In this document: positions 9,081 to 18,400 of the stretch, one piece after another
Layout of the letters: every line of letters starts with the position of its first letter
Numbering within the stretch: position 1 is the stretch's first letter
DNA from: an uncultured Christensenellaceae bacterium
Lineage (GTDB): Bacteria > Bacillota > Clostridia > Christensenellales > UMGS416
Direction: 5' to 3'
Assembly (NCBI GenBank): GCA_944376795.1
Contig: CALWDW010000008.1
Location: 1 to 64,000, forward strand
Length of the DNA stretch: 64,000 bases
Position numbers and translations under genes: made by a program
Notes under the pieces: model-generated
What the model was told of the DNA's origin: nothing
Database searches by the model: none
Seen by the model: the letters and a program-made list of their open reading frames with translations, nothing else

Positions 9081-10058
9081 TTGCGTTTTGCGCCAATGAC
9101 GCGGGCCTGGGCCCAAGAGATCGCTGCCTGGCGGTACCCGGGCTTTTATGCGGTCTATAATCTGGGGGAAGACAGCCTGCCCGAGCTTCTGGAAGGCCGC
9201 TATGCCGCTGCCCTGGGGGAGGACGGCGAGCTGCGGGGCTTCTGCTGCTGGGGAGCCGCCGCCCAGGTGCCGGCCGCGGCGCGGCAGGGGCTGTATCCCG
9301 AGGGATGGCTGGACATCGGCCTGGGCCGGCGGCCCCAGGACTGCGGCCAGGGCAGCGGCGCGGCTTTTGTCCGGGAGGTTCTGGCCTTTGCCGGGCGCCA
9401 AGCCCCCGGCAGGCCTCTGCGGCTGACGGTGATGGAGGCAAACCTGCGGGCCCGGAAGGCCTACGCGGCCTGCGGCTTCGCGGAGGGCGCTTCCTTTGTC
9501 ACGCCGGAGGGCGTGGCTTTCCTCCTCATGACCGCCGAACCGCGCAGTACCGAATGCTGCGCGCAGCGAGAAAGGAGTCCCATGGAACGGCAAGCCAAAC
9601 ATGTCTATGAATCTCGAACCGAACAGATCCAGATCCTGATGCCTGGGCACATCAACGGCGCCCGCCGCCTCTTTGGCGGCCGGCTGATGGAGTGGATCGA
9701 CGTGGTGGCGGCGGTGACCGCCCGCCGCCATGCCGCCAGCGACGTGACCACGGCCTCGGTGGACCGGCTGGTTTTCGAGGCCCCGGCCCTGGTGAACAGC
9801 ACCATCATCCTCCAGGGGCAGGTGACCTATGTGGGCCGGACCTCCATGGAGGTCCGGGTGGATACCTTTGTGGAGGCGCTGGATGGCCGGCGTGATCGGG
9901 TCAACCGGGCCTATCTGGTGCTGGTGGCCCTGGGGGAGGACGGCGCCCCCCGGGAGGTGCCCCGGCTGCTGCTGGACACCGAGGAAGAGCGCCGGGAGTG
10001 GGAGGCCGGGAAGCGCCGCCGGGATCTCAGGCTCCAGAGGCAGCAGGAGGCCTTCTAG
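9081..10058 (+). CDS. GNAT acetyltransferase fused in frame to acyl-CoA thioesterase
   Basis: 325 aa from TTG at 9081 with an AAGGAGGGG site. Residues 1-155 look like a GNAT acetyltransferase (DIGLGRRPQDCGQGSGAAFV acetyl-CoA loop, then LRLTVMEANLRARKAYAACGF). Residues 168-325 are a hot-dog acyl-CoA thioesterase of the YkhA/BACH type (MPGHINGARRLFGGRLMEWID). No stop codon separates them. At 9582 an ATG (residue 168) with its own AAAGGAG site marks the expected start of a separate thioesterase, so the cell may make both the fusion and the short form. A sequencing error that removed a stop or a frameshift is the alternative. Confidence 0.85.
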   Translation: MRFAPMTRAWAQEIAAWRYPGFYAVYNLGEDSLPELLEGRYAAALGEDGELRGFCCWGAAAQVPAAARQGLYPEGWLDIGLGRRPQDCGQGSGAAFVREVLAFAGRQAPGRPLRLTVMEANLRARKAYAACGFAEGASFVTPEGVAFLLMTAEPRSTECCAQRERSPMERQAKHVYESRTEQIQILMPGHINGARRLFGGRLMEWIDVVAAVTARRHAASDVTTASVDRLVFEAPALVNSTIILQGQVTYVGRTSMEVRVDTFVEALDGRRDRVNRAYLVLVALGEDGAPREVPRLLLDTEEERREWEAGKRRRDLRLQRQQEAF

Positions 10059-10064
10059 CCCTGT

Positions 10065-10096
10065 CCCAATTGTCGCAGGGAGCCGCCCAATTGTCG
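10065..10096. promoter_or_regulatory. Two 11-bp direct repeats upstream of a promoter
   Basis: CCCAATTGTCG occurs at 10065-10075 and 10086-10096, 21 bp apart (two helical turns), each containing the palindrome CAATTG. They sit just upstream of a TACAAT -10 box at 10131-10136 and may be an activator or repressor site. Confidence 0.4.
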
Positions 10097-10166
10097 GGCA
10101 AGGCGGATGCAGCGCTGTCCGCCTTCGTGGTACAATGGGGACAGAAAACAAAGGGGAGGTGGCCTC

Positions 10167-10514
10167 ATGGCAGAGGCACGGTTTGTGGGGCGCGGGGACG
10201 CGGCGAGCGTGGCGTCTTGGATTGACGCGGCGGTGCTCAACAGCGGCATTTCTTGCGAGAAGGTGGGCAGCGCCACCGAGTCTGTGGGCGGCGTTACCGT
10301 CATCACCATGGTTTACGAGAAATACTACTGGCGGGCGGGAAACCGGGCATCCCTGACTGTCGTGCTGGTGGGCTGCCAGGGGGAAACCCGGGTCCATGCC
10401 ATTGGCGCAGGCGGCGGGCAGGGACCGATCTTCCGTTTCAGCTGGGGCGCGGAGGATCATTTTGTCGGCGTGGTGGCCCAGACGCTGGAGGGACACGGTT
10501 TCCGCCAGGGATGA
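10167..10514 (+). CDS. DUF6054-like small protein
   Basis: 115 aa from the ATG at 10167 behind GGGGAGGTGG. No signal peptide or membrane segment. The strings VITMVYEKYYWRAGNRASLTV and AIGAGGGQGPIFRFSWGAEDHF recall a small Firmicutes family listed as DUF6054; I recall this family but cannot check it here. It has its own weak promoter (TACAAT at 10131). Function unknown; it is followed by the promoter of the CNNM leader. Confidence 0.65.
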   Translation: MAEARFVGRGDAASVASWIDAAVLNSGISCEKVGSATESVGGVTVITMVYEKYYWRAGNRASLTVVLVGCQGETRVHAIGAGGGQGPIFRFSWGAEDHFVGVVAQTLEGHGFRQG

Positions 10515-10526
10515 GAGGGAGGGGCC

Positions 10527-10555
10527 TTTACATTTCCTGATGGTTGTGGTATACT
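10527..10555 (+). promoter_or_regulatory. Promoter of the leader of the CNNM/CBS gene
   Basis: TTTACA (10527-10532), 17-bp spacer, TATACT (10550-10555). Transcription would start near 10562, leaving a leader of about 200 bases. Confidence 0.8.
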
Positions 10556-10561
10556 GATACC

Positions 10562-10709
10562 TAAATTTGAGGAAAGAGACGGTGTCACCGTGGATCAACC
10601 TCCCTCACCCCGACGATGCCGGCCCTGGGGCCGGCCCACCCATAGACGCATAGCCAGACAGCTTCCCCAATAGGCTGGGGTGGCTGTCTTTTGCGCGTTT
10701 TTTTTGGAG
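10562..10709 (+). ncRNA. Structured leader, candidate riboswitch or attenuator
   Basis: The leader has three hairpins: ACGGTG-T-CACCGT (10579-10591), GCCGGCC/GGCCGGC (10618-10635), and a terminator with stem 10656-10669/10676-10689 followed by a U-rich tail to 10709. A stretch AGCCA (10652-10656) could pair with TGGCT (10681-10685) and disrupt the terminator. The terminator lies about 50 bp before the ATG of the membrane-transport gene, the usual layout of a transcription-terminating riboswitch. I do not recognise it as M-box, yybP-ykoY, NiCo or fluoride class. Confidence 0.5.
10656..10709 (+). terminator. Intrinsic terminator inside the CNNM leader
   Basis: Seven plus five paired bases around a small internal loop (10656-10669/10676-10689), then TTTT and a run of eight T at about 10698-10705. 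Confidence 0.75.
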
Positions 10710-10761
10710 AATGCGGGAAAACACCTCTTTTCCCTCCCACAAATAGGAGTCGAAGCAAACG

Positions 10762-12012
10762 ATGACCACAAGCGATTTATGGATGATTGCCACCATTGCC
10801 CTGATGCTGGTATTCTCCGCCTACTTCTCGGCCTCGGAGACGGCCCTGCTCTCTCTGAACCATGCCCGCCTGAAAAACCTGGCCTCCGCCGGGAACAAGA
10901 AGGCCGCCCTGGCCCTAAAGATGGCGGACAATTACGACGAGGTCATTTCCACCATCCTCATCGGGAATAATATCGTCAATATCGTGGCCGCCTCCCTGGG
11001 CAGCCTCTTGTTCACTAACTGGATGGGGACCGCCGGCGTGTCGGTGTCCACAGCGGTGCTCACGGTGCTGGTACTGATCTTTGGCGAGATCTCCCCCAAG
11101 GTCCTGGGAAAGGAGCACGCCGACAGCTTTTCCCAGTTCTCCGCCCCCATCCTGCGGGTGCTGATGGTGGTGCTCAAGCCGGCCAACTGGCTCTTCCTCC
11201 AGTGGCGCAAGCTCCTCTCCAAGATCTTCGTCTCCAAGGACGAAGGCGGCATGACCGGAGAGGAACTGATGACCATGGTGGAGGAGGCCGAGAGCGAGGG
11301 CGGCATTGACTCCCATGAGGGGCAGCTGATTCGGGCCGCCATCGAATTCGATGACCTGGACGCCGCCGATATCCTCACCCCCCGGGTGGATATTACCGCG
11401 GTGGATATGGATGATCCCCTGGAGGATGTCCGGGAGATTTTCCGCAGCCATGGTTTTTCCCGGCTGCCCGTCTATAAGGAGACTGTGGATTCCATCGTAG
11501 GCGTCATCCACGAGAAGGACTTCTTCCGCGCCTATGATGAGCCTGGGACGACCATTGCCAGCCTGATCAAGCCGGTGATCTATGCCACCCCCAGCATGAA
11601 GATTTCCAGCCTGCTCCAGCTGCTCCAGCGCTCTAAGACCCACATGGCCGTGGTGGTGGACGAGTTTGGCGGCACCGAGGGCATCATCACCATGGAAGAT
11701 ATTCTGGAGAACCTGGTAGGGGAGATCTGGGACGAGCATGACGAGGTTATAGAGGACTTCCAGCGCCAGGAGGACGGCAGCTACATCATTGCCTGTACGG
11801 CCAACCTGGAGGAGATGTTCCGCCTGTTTTCTATGGATCGGGATTATGACGCCACCACCGTCAGCGGATGGGTCATTCAGGAGATGGAGCGGATCCCCGT
11901 GCCGGGAGACACTTTCGACTATGAAAACCTTCATGTGCTGATCCGCCGCACGGATGCCCGCCGGGTGCTGGAGATCCAGGTCTGGGCCAAGCCCCTTCCC
12001 CAGGAGGATTAG
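10762..12012 (+). CDS. CNNM/CorC-type hemolysin-family membrane protein with CBS pair
   Basis: 416 aa. The N-terminal CNNM (DUF21) domain has about four membrane segments (FSAYFSASETALLSL, ILIGNNIVNIVAASL). Residues about 195-320 are a CBS pair with LTPRVDITAVDMD, and the C-terminus is a CorC_HlyC domain. Relatives export Mg or Co, or regulate them; the older name hemolysin III/C is misleading. It sits alone behind a strong promoter and a structured leader with terminator (10562-10709), which suggests control by a metal or other small ligand. A perfect terminator follows at 12101-12140. Confidence 0.9.
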   Translation: MTTSDLWMIATIALMLVFSAYFSASETALLSLNHARLKNLASAGNKKAALALKMADNYDEVISTILIGNNIVNIVAASLGSLLFTNWMGTAGVSVSTAVLTVLVLIFGEISPKVLGKEHADSFSQFSAPILRVLMVVLKPANWLFLQWRKLLSKIFVSKDEGGMTGEELMTMVEEAESEGGIDSHEGQLIRAAIEFDDLDAADILTPRVDITAVDMDDPLEDVREIFRSHGFSRLPVYKETVDSIVGVIHEKDFFRAYDEPGTTIASLIKPVIYATPSMKISSLLQLLQRSKTHMAVVVDEFGGTEGIITMEDILENLVGEIWDEHDEVIEDFQRQEDGSYIIACTANLEEMFRLFSMDRDYDATTVSGWVIQEMERIPVPGDTFDYENLHVLIRRTDARRVLEIQVWAKPLPQED

Positions 12013-12100
12013 TCCTCCCCCCGCAGAGAGCCGCGGGACCGGCGAGGGGCGGTTGTAAGCTGCCGCCTTGGGGCGAAGCCCCCATAAAGAGGCGGAATAC

Positions 12101-12140
12101 ACGGCGCGGAACTGCCAGCTGTTCCGCGCCGTTGTTTTTT
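12101..12140 (+). terminator. Terminator of CNNM gene
   Basis: Perfect 12-bp stem (12101-12112/12121-12132), 8-base loop, TGTTTTTT tail. Confidence 0.9.
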
Positions 12141-12200
12141 GGGCAGCCGTGATCGATTTATATAATTAACAAAAAGTTCCCTTTCTTTGGATGGACGGCG

Positions 12201-12209
12201 TGATATAAT
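12201..12209 (+). promoter_or_regulatory. Extended -10 promoter of the sfsA operon
   Basis: TGATATAAT gives TGn plus a perfect TATAAT (12204-12209); the -35 region (about 12181) is weak, as common for extended -10 promoters. Confidence 0.6.
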
Positions 12210-12228
12210 CATCCCAAGGAGGAGATCC

Positions 12229-12921
12229 ATGGAGTATTCCCAAGTATGCCGGGGCATTTTCCGGGAAAGACCCAACCGGTTTATCGCCCGGGTGGAGATC
12301 GAAGGCGTGACGCAGGACGTGCACGTGCGGAACACCGGCCGCTGCCGGGAGCTGTTGGTTCCCGGGGCTGTGGTCTACTTGGAGCCGGGCAGGGGGCCGA
12401 ACCGCCGCACCGCGTATTCTTTGGTGGCGGTGGAGAAGGCCGGCCGGCTGATCAATATGGATTCCCAGGCCCCAAACGCCGCCGCCCGGGAGTGGATCGC
12501 CGGGGGCGGCTTGGGCGGCGTCCCCACGCGCTTGGTTCCCGAGGCCGCCTGCGGCGGTTCCCGACTGGACTTTTACGTGGAAATCGGCCGCCGCCGGGCC
12601 TGTGTGGAGGTCAAGGGCGTTACCTTGGAGCGGGAGGGCCATGTGTATTTTCCCGACGCGCCCACGGCGCGCGGTGCGCGGCATCTGCGGGAGCTGGCCG
12701 CCGCTGTGGCCCAGGGCTGCGAGGGATGGGTCCTGTTTGTCATCCAAATGGAGGGCGCCGTGGATTTCGCGCCCAACCGGGAGACCGACCCGGCTTTTGC
12801 CGACGCCTTAGCCGCCGCCCAAGAGGCGGGGGTGCGGGCCGCGGCGGTGGACTGCCGCGTGACCCCGCAGTCTATGACGATCCGAGGCCCCGTGCCCTTT
12901 GCCGGAGCCGGAAAGGAGTAG
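12229..12921 (+). CDS. sfsA: SfsA family DNA/RNA nuclease-like protein
   Basis: 230 aa, normal SfsA length. The start is the ATG at 12229 behind AAGGAGGAG. SfsA motifs are visible: FIARVEI near the N-terminus, HVRNTGRCRELLVPG, and the C-terminal PD-(D/E)xK-like FYVEIG...CVEVKGVTLE. The protein was first named for sugar fermentation stimulation in E. coli; the fold suggests a nucleic-acid enzyme. The ABC ATPase gene starts 3 bases after its stop, so the three genes 12229-17231 form one operon, though a functional link is not obvious. Confidence 0.93.
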   Translation: MEYSQVCRGIFRERPNRFIARVEIEGVTQDVHVRNTGRCRELLVPGAVVYLEPGRGPNRRTAYSLVAVEKAGRLINMDSQAPNAAAREWIAGGGLGGVPTRLVPEAACGGSRLDFYVEIGRRRACVEVKGVTLEREGHVYFPDAPTARGARHLRELAAAVAQGCEGWVLFVIQMEGAVDFAPNRETDPAFADALAAAQEAGVRAAAVDCRVTPQSMTIRGPVPFAGAGKE

Positions 12922-12923
12922 CC

Positions 12924-13628
12924 ATGCCAGCGTTTATCCAGATGGAGGATGTTTACAAGCGTTACCAGATGGGGGAGGTGACCATCACCGCCTCCGATGG
13001 GGTGAACTTTGCTATCGAAAAGGGAGAGTTCGCCGTCATTGTCGGCTCCAGCGGCGCGGGAAAGACCACCGTGCTCAACCTGCTGGGGGGCATGGACAGC
13101 TGTGACGAGGGACATATCTGGGTGGACGGCCAGGATATCAGCCGTTACCGGGGGAAGCAGCTCATCCATTACCGGCGCTTTGATATTGGCTTTGTCTTCC
13201 AGTTCTACAACCTAATTCCCAACCTCACCGCCCGGGAAAACGTGGAGATGGCCACCCAAATCTGCCGCAGCCCCATGGACGCGGGAGAAGCCCTGGAGAT
13301 GGTGGGGCTGACCCACCGCCAGGAGAACTTCCCCAGCCAGCTTTCCGGCGGGGAACAGCAGCGCGTTTCCATCGCTCGGGCCCTGGCCAAGCGGCCGAAG
13401 CTCCTGCTCTGCGACGAGCCCACCGGCGCCTTGGATGACGGCACCGGCAAGGTTATTCTGGGCCTTTTGCAGGATACCTGCCGCAAGAGCGGCATGACGG
13501 TTGTGGTGGTTACCCATAACCAGGCCATTACCGCCATGGCCGACCGGGTAATCCGCATGCGGAACAGCCGCGTCCGGGATATTACCGTAAATCCCCATCC
13601 CCTGACGGCGGATGAGATTGCGTGGTGA
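12924..13628 (+). CDS. ABC transporter ATP-binding protein (MacB/LolD-like)
   Basis: 234 aa from the ATG at 12924 (AAAGGAG site). Walker [10 protein letters not shown] (41-49), Q-loop VFQFYNL (91-97), signature LSGGEQQ (140-146), Walker B LLLCDEPT (160-167) and the switch histidine VVTHNQ are all present, so it should hydrolyse ATP. The family pairs with FtsX-type permeases in mechanotransmission or in extrusion of lipoproteins or peptides. The partner permease begins 6 bp downstream. Confidence 0.95.
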   Translation: MPAFIQMEDVYKRYQMGEVTITASDGVNFAIEKGEFAVIVGSSGAGKTTVLNLLGGMDSCDEGHIWVDGQDISRYRGKQLIHYRRFDIGFVFQFYNLIPNLTARENVEMATQICRSPMDAGEALEMVGLTHRQENFPSQLSGGEQQRVSIARALAKRPKLLLCDEPTGALDDGTGKVILGLLQDTCRKSGMTVVVVTHNQAITAMADRVIRMRNSRVRDITVNPHPLTADEIAW

Positions 13629-13634
13629 GCCGCT

Positions 13635-16600
13635 ATGAAACGTTCGGCGCTGATCAAGGAGCTGTTCCGGGAGATCTGGCGGTCCAGGAACCGGTTCCTG
13701 TCTATATTGGCCATTATTGCCCTGGGAACAGGGTTCTTTGCCGGGGTGAAGTCGACCGCCCCGGATATGCTGGAGTCGGCCTGGAAGTACTATGACGACT
13801 CTCGGCTGATGGATTTTCGGGCGGTGACCACGCTGGGGATTACCCAGGAGGATCTGGATGCCTTGGCCCAGGTGGGAGATGTCATGCCCGGCTATTCCGT
13901 CACGGTGATGGGCCATGCCGAAGGCGATGATGCCGAGAAGGTCGTCCAGGTGCTGGATCTGGGGGATGGCTCCATGAATGTTCCCGAACTGGTGGAGGGA
14001 CGCCTTCCCCAGGCGCCGGGAGAGTGCGTGGTGGAGAATGGCGCGAATACGCCGGCCTCTTTCCAAGTGGGAGCTACGCTGGTGCTCTCCTCGGGGGATG
14101 AGGACAGTCCGCTTACCGATACGCTGGCCCATACGGAGCTCACGGTGGTGGGTGTGGTGGAATCCCCCCTATATATCTCCATGGAACGGGGATATACCAC
14201 GCTGGGCTCGGGGAAGGTAAACACCTTTATCTTGGTGCTGCCGGAGGAATTCGTGCTGGACGTCTATACGGATGCCTATATCCGTGTCCCGGAGGCCCAG
14301 GGGGTGGACCCTTTCTCGGACGCCTATGAGACGCTGGTCCGGGAGAAGACGGAGGAACTGGAGGCCATCGGCAGTCAGCGCGCGCCGCTGCGCCTGGAAG
14401 AGATCCGGGAGGACGCCCAGGCAGAGCTGGACGACGCCCGGGCGGAGCTGGAAGAGGGGCGCCAGACCCAGGCCCAGGAGTTGGCCGATGCCCGGCAGGA
14501 ACTGGACGAGGGCTGGGCGGAGCTGGAACAGGGCCGGCTGGACGCCCAGGCGGAGCTGGATGACGCCCGGGCCCAGCTGGATGATGGCTGGGACGCCTAC
14601 AACAGCGGTTTGGCCGACTACGAAGCGGGGCGGAAAACCATGGAGGACGGCATTGCCCAGGGCGAAGCCCAGCTGGAGGAGAGCCATGCCCAGCTCACCG
14701 CCCAGGAAGCCGTCTATGCCGAAAACCTGGAGGCCTATGAGGCGGGCCAAGCCGCCTATGACGAGGCCTATCCGGGGACCGTGGCCCAGCTGGAGGCGGC
14801 CCAGGCGCAGACGGACCAAGGCAGTGCAGCCCTGGCCCAGGCGCGGGAGCAGTGGACGGGGGTCCAGACGCTGGCCCAAGGGACGGCCGCCCTGATGGAG
14901 GTGTACCGCACGGCGGCGCTGCCCGGGGAGGCAGCCTCCCCGGCCGTGGTGTCCCAGGCGGCGGCGCTGGATGCCCTACTGACCCAAACCGGCGCCGAAG
15001 CGGTGGGTTTCCCAGAGCTGCTGGAACAGTATATTCGCCTGGATCCTGCCCAGGCCCCGCAGGAGAAGGCAGCGCTGGAACAGGCGCTGGAGACGGCCTT
15101 GGCCGGGGTGCAGGCCATCCTCGATGCCCAGCAGACGCAGCTGGACGCCCAGATGGAAGCCCTGGAGGCGGCCCAGGCGGAGATTGACGCCGGCTATGCC
15201 CAGCTGGAGGAGACCGGCGCCACACTCCAGGAGAGTAAGGCGGCGCTGGATGCCGGACGGGAAGCGCTGGATGCCGGGTGGGCCCAATATGAGGCCGGGG
15301 TGGAAGCCTTGGAGGCCCAGCGGACCCAGGGAGAGACCGAGTTGGCTGATGCCAAGGCAGTGTTGGATGCCAGCTTGGAGGAACTGAACCAGGGAGAGGC
15401 GGATTACGCCCAGGGGAAGGCCGAAGCTGAGGCCGAGCTGGCCGACGCCGAGGCCGAGCTGGAGCAGGGCGAAGCGGACTATGCCCAGGGGAAGGCCGAT
15501 TCGGATGCCGAACTGGCCGATGCCCAGCGGGAGATCGACGAGGGCCAGGCCGATGTGGATGCCCTGGAGGCGCCGGAATGGTATATCTTTGACCGGGACG
15601 ACAACCCCGGTTACAGCGAGTTTGAGACCAACGCCATGCGGGTGGACGCCATTGCCAAGGTTTTCCCGGTGTTCTTCATCATGGTGGCCCTGCTGGTTAG
15701 CCTGACCACCATGACCCGAATGGTGGAGGAGAACCGCACCCAAATCGGCACCATGAAGGCCCTGGGCTACGGCGGCGGCGCCATTGCCTCCAAGTATATC
15801 CTGTATGCCGCCATGGCCAGTGTGCTGGGAACGGTGCTGGGGTTAACAGTGGGCTTCTATCTCTTCCCCACGGTGATCTTTAACGCATATCGGATCATGT
15901 ACCGGATGCCGGGGGTGATGACCCCCTTCCGGTGGGATTATGCCATTGGCTGCGGGCTGACGGCGTGCCTGAGCACCACCGTCGCTGCGCTGATGGCCTG
16001 CGCCGGCGAGCTGCGGGCGGTGCCCGCTACCTCCATGCGGCCCCGTGCCCCCAAGTCGGGGAAGCGGATCTTGCTGGAGCGGGCCGGCGGCCTGTGGAGG
16101 CGGCTTGGATTTATGACCAAGGTTACCGCCCGGAACCTTTTCCGCTATAAGAAACGCCTGCTGATGACCGTGGTGGGCATCTGCGGCTGTACCGCCCTGA
16201 TGCTTACCGGCTATGCTCTGCGGGAGGCCATAACCTCTATTGAGACTCTGCAGTTCGAAGAAATTTTTACCTATGATCTGTTAGGATCTCTGGCGGAGGA
16301 TGCCGATGCCCAGGCCGTTGGGGAACTGCTGGAGGAAAATCCCCGGGTGGCAGACAGCACGCTCCTTTTGAGTCGCAGCTTGGATGTGGAGGCCAACAAC
16401 CAATCCCAGAGCGTAACCCTCTTCGTGCCGCAGAAGGTAGAGGAGATGGACCGGTACATTACGCTGCGGGAGCGGGTGGGTCATGTCCCGCTGACCCTGG
16501 AGGATGACGGGGTCATCATCACCGAGAAATTGTCCCGGCTGCTGGATCTGCAGGTGGGGGATACGGTTTTCCTCCGGGAGGAACTGGAGGGCCGGGAAGC

Positions 16601-17231
16601 CGTGGTGCTGGGGGTGACGGAGAACTACGTGAATAACTATGTGTACATGACCCCTGCGCTCTATGCCAGCCTCTGGGGGGAGGAGCCCCCTTACAATACC
16701 TTTGCGGCCAATATGGACAGCCCGGATTCTCGGGAGGCGCTGGCTTCCGATCTGCTGGAGGTGGAGGATATCCAGGGGCTCAGCTTCAGTTCCGATATTG
16801 CCTCCAGTTTCCGGGACGCCATGAAGAGCCTGGACCTGATTGTGCTGGTGATCATTGTGACCGCCGGTGCGTTGGCCTTCATTGTGCTCTACAACCTGAC
16901 CAATATCAATGTGGGGGAGCGGGTGCGCGAACTGGCCACTGTCAAGGTGCTGGGCTTCTATGACGGAGAAACCGCCGCCTATATCTACCGGGAGAATATC
17001 GCCGCCACTTGTATGGGCATTGCCCTGGGCCTGGTGGGAGGGATTTTCCTCAGCCGGTTTGTCATCCATACGGCAGAGCTGGATACCGTGATGTTCGCCC
17101 AGACCATCTCCCTCTCCTCGTATCTGGCGGCGGCGGCGCTGACGCTGGCCTTTACCCTGGTGGTCAATGTGGCGCTCTATTTCCGGCTCAAGCGGCTGGA
17201 TATGGTGGAATCCCTCAAAGGCGTAGAATAG
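13635..17231 (+). CDS. FtsX-family ABC permease with very long extracellular coiled coil
   Basis: 1198 aa. Residues about 20-40 are the first membrane helix ([19 protein letters not shown]). A MacB-type ectodomain follows, then about 400 residues (about 240-640) of extracellular alpha-helical repeats rich in A, E, Q and D, with recurring units such as [13 protein letters not shown] and EADYAQGKA. Two FtsX membrane blocks follow (about 670-790 and 1070-1195) with a second ectodomain between. This matches large clostridial permeases whose coiled coils reach into the cell wall. The ATPase upstream energises it. Substrate unknown. The palindrome cluster after its stop supplies a terminator at 17429-17471. 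Confidence 0.92.
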   Translation: MKRSALIKELFREIWRSRNRFLSILAIIALGTGFFAGVKSTAPDMLESAWKYYDDSRLMDFRAVTTLGITQEDLDALAQVGDVMPGYSVTVMGHAEGDDAEKVVQVLDLGDGSMNVPELVEGRLPQAPGECVVENGANTPASFQVGATLVLSSGDEDSPLTDTLAHTELTVVGVVESPLYISMERGYTTLGSGKVNTFILVLPEEFVLDVYTDAYIRVPEAQGVDPFSDAYETLVREKTEELEAIGSQRAPLRLEEIREDAQAELDDARAELEEGRQTQAQELADARQELDEGWAELEQGRLDAQAELDDARAQLDDGWDAYNSGLADYEAGRKTMEDGIAQGEAQLEESHAQLTAQEAVYAENLEAYEAGQAAYDEAYPGTVAQLEAAQAQTDQGSAALAQAREQWTGVQTLAQGTAALMEVYRTAALPGEAASPAVVSQAAALDALLTQTGAEAVGFPELLEQYIRLDPAQAPQEKAALEQALETALAGVQAILDAQQTQLDAQMEALEAAQAEIDAGYAQLEETGATLQESKAALDAGREALDAGWAQYEAGVEALEAQRTQGETELADAKAVLDASLEELNQGEADYAQGKAEAEAELADAEAELEQGEADYAQGKADSDAELADAQREIDEGQADVDALEAPEWYIFDRDDNPGYSEFETNAMRVDAIAKVFPVFFIMVALLVSLTTMTRMVEENRTQIGTMKALGYGGGAIASKYILYAAMASVLGTVLGLTVGFYLFPTVIFNAYRIMYRMPGVMTPFRWDYAIGCGLTACLSTTVAALMACAGELRAVPATSMRPRAPKSGKRILLERAGGLWRRLGFMTKVTARNLFRYKKRLLMTVVGICGCTALMLTGYALREAITSIETLQFEEIFTYDLLGSLAEDADAQAVGELLEENPRVADSTLLLSRSLDVEANNQSQSVTLFVPQKVEEMDRYITLRERVGHVPLTLEDDGVIITEKLSRLLDLQVGDTVFLREELEGREAVVLGVTENYVNNYVYMTPALYASLWGEEPPYNTFAANMDSPDSREALASDLLEVEDIQGLSFSSDIASSFRDAMKSLDLIVLVIIVTAGALAFIVLYNLTNINVGERVRELATVKVLGFYDGETAAYIYRENIAATCMGIALGLVGGIFLSRFVIHTAELDTVMFAQTISLSSYLAAAALTLAFTLVVNVALYFRLKRLDMVESLKGVE

Positions 17232-17342
17232 CGGCTTTTGCGGGGAGGCGATTCCTGCGGAGGAGATTTTTCGCGGGGGAGGGAAACCTTTTGCAAAAGG
17301 GCCTTCTCCCCCAAGGGAATACGGAGGTACGGCGGTCTCTGC

Positions 17343-17473
17343 GGGGGAGGGAAACCTTTTGTAAAAGGTTTCCCTCCCCCGGACCCCTGCCTTTCAAAAA
17401 TTTTTAGGAGAGGGTGGGGAGAGTAGAAGGGGAACGGTAGCAATCCGAATGCAGCCGTTCCCCTATTTTTTTG
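17343..17473 (+). repeat. Repeat unit B with complete palindrome and terminator hairpin
   Basis: Palindrome 17343-17380 has 18-bp perfect arms. The hairpin 17429-17463 ends in TATTTTTTT. Confidence 0.8.
17429..17471 (+). terminator. Terminator after the FtsX operon (within repeat unit B)
   Basis: Stem GGGGAACGG (17429-17437) with CCGTTCCCC (17455-17463) and a T-rich tail. It is about 200 bases past the operon stop. Confidence 0.75.
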
Positions 17474-17663
17474 TAATTTACAAAACGCGGCGGCGTGTAC
17501 GGCACGTTTTGCCCGATGAGGGGTGGCAAGCGCAGCGCAGCCACTGCGGGGTGCGGGGGCCGCGAAAGGCTCCCGCCCTTTGTAATCAAGGTCGCGGAAA
17601 GCCTGCTTTCCGCGATAAGCCCCCGCAGGAATCTGTGAGGATTCCGAGGAGGCGAGAGTTTGC

Positions 17664-17797
17664 GGGGGAGGGAAACCTTTTGCAAAAGGTTTCCCTCCCC
17701 CGCGCCCCCACCTTTCTAAAACTTTTAGGGGAGAAGGTTAGGGAGAGTAGAAGGGGAACAGCTGAAATCAGGATGCAGCCGTTCCTCTATTTTTCGT
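17664..17797 (+). repeat. Repeat unit C
   Basis: Palindrome 17664-17701, spacer, and hairpin 17753-17787 followed by TATTTTT; arms slightly diverged from unit B. Confidence 0.8.
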
Positions 17798-17800
17798 AAT

Positions 17801-18000
17801 GGAGCGGATCAAAGGCGAAGCCGCTCCAAGGTTTTCGCCCGCCTTTTGCAAAAGGCGGCGGGGTCGAGGGGCAGCGCCCCCGTCGTCCTCCGCAGAGGAC
17901 GAAATCCTCCTGCCCCGCAAAGCGCAGGAGAGGCGTCCAGCGTCCTGGAGGACGCTGGACGGCGGGGAACCCTCGCCGGGGGTTCCCCGGGGGAAGCGTG
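17801..18000. repeat. Run of unrelated hairpins between repeat units C and D
   Basis: Successive dyads: GGAGCGG/CCGCTCC (17801-17827), CCGCCTTTT/AAAAGGCGG (about 17840-17859), GGGGC/GCCCC, GTCCTC/GAGGAC, GCGTCCAGCGTCC/GGACGCTGGACG, and GGGGAACC/GGTTCCCC. Similar chains occur downstream of genes in related Clostridia as I recall; their role is unknown. Confidence 0.7.
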
Positions 18001-18026
18001 GAGAGCTTGTGGAGGCGGGATTTGGC

Positions 18027-18158
18027 GGGGGAGGGGAACCTTTTGAGAAAGGTTCCCCTCCCCCGCGCCCCCACCCTTCTAAAACTTTTTGGGGGATGGT
18101 TGGGAGTGTGTGAAGGGGAACGGCTGCAAGAAGAGCACAGTCGTTCACTCGCTTTTTT
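18027..18158 (+). repeat. Repeat unit D
   Basis: Palindrome 18027-18064; the terminal hairpin (about 18115-18150) has decayed arms but keeps a TTTTTT tail. Confidence 0.75.
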
Positions 18159-18197
18159 CCGGCAGTCCTTTCCCCTAAGGTTTTGGGGGAAAGGGGT

Positions 18198-18239
18198 TTG
18201 GGGGAGAGGGCCCTTTTGCAAAAGGGCCCTCTCCCCCAA
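18198..18239. repeat. Perfect 42-bp palindrome
   Basis: The left half 18198-18218 is the exact complement of 18219-18239, centred on GC; a near copy lies at 18440-18481. Confidence 0.9.
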
Positions 18240-18270
18240 GAGATGAGGATTCCGAGGAGGCGAAGTATGC

Positions 18271-18400
18271 GGGGGAAGGGAACCTTTTGAAAAAGGTTCC
18301 CCTCCCCCGGGCCCCCACCCTTCTAAAACTTTTAGGGGGAAGGATGGAGGAAGTGAAAAGGGAACGGCTGGAAGAAGAATACAGCCGTTCCCCAGATTTT
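18271..18400 (+). repeat. Repeat unit E
   Basis: Palindrome 18271-18308 and hairpin 18360-18392 followed by a short T-run. Confidence 0.8.

Noticed and set aside
7539-10598. A 1019-codon open frame on the minus strand
   Set aside because: It lies antisense to transketolase and the GNAT-thioesterase gene; composition is Gly/His/Gln/Leu-rich as expected of a shadow frame in high-GC DNA.
10562-10709. M-box, yybP-ykoY, NiCo or fluoride riboswitch
   Set aside because: None of their conserved core strings could be found, so no class is assigned.
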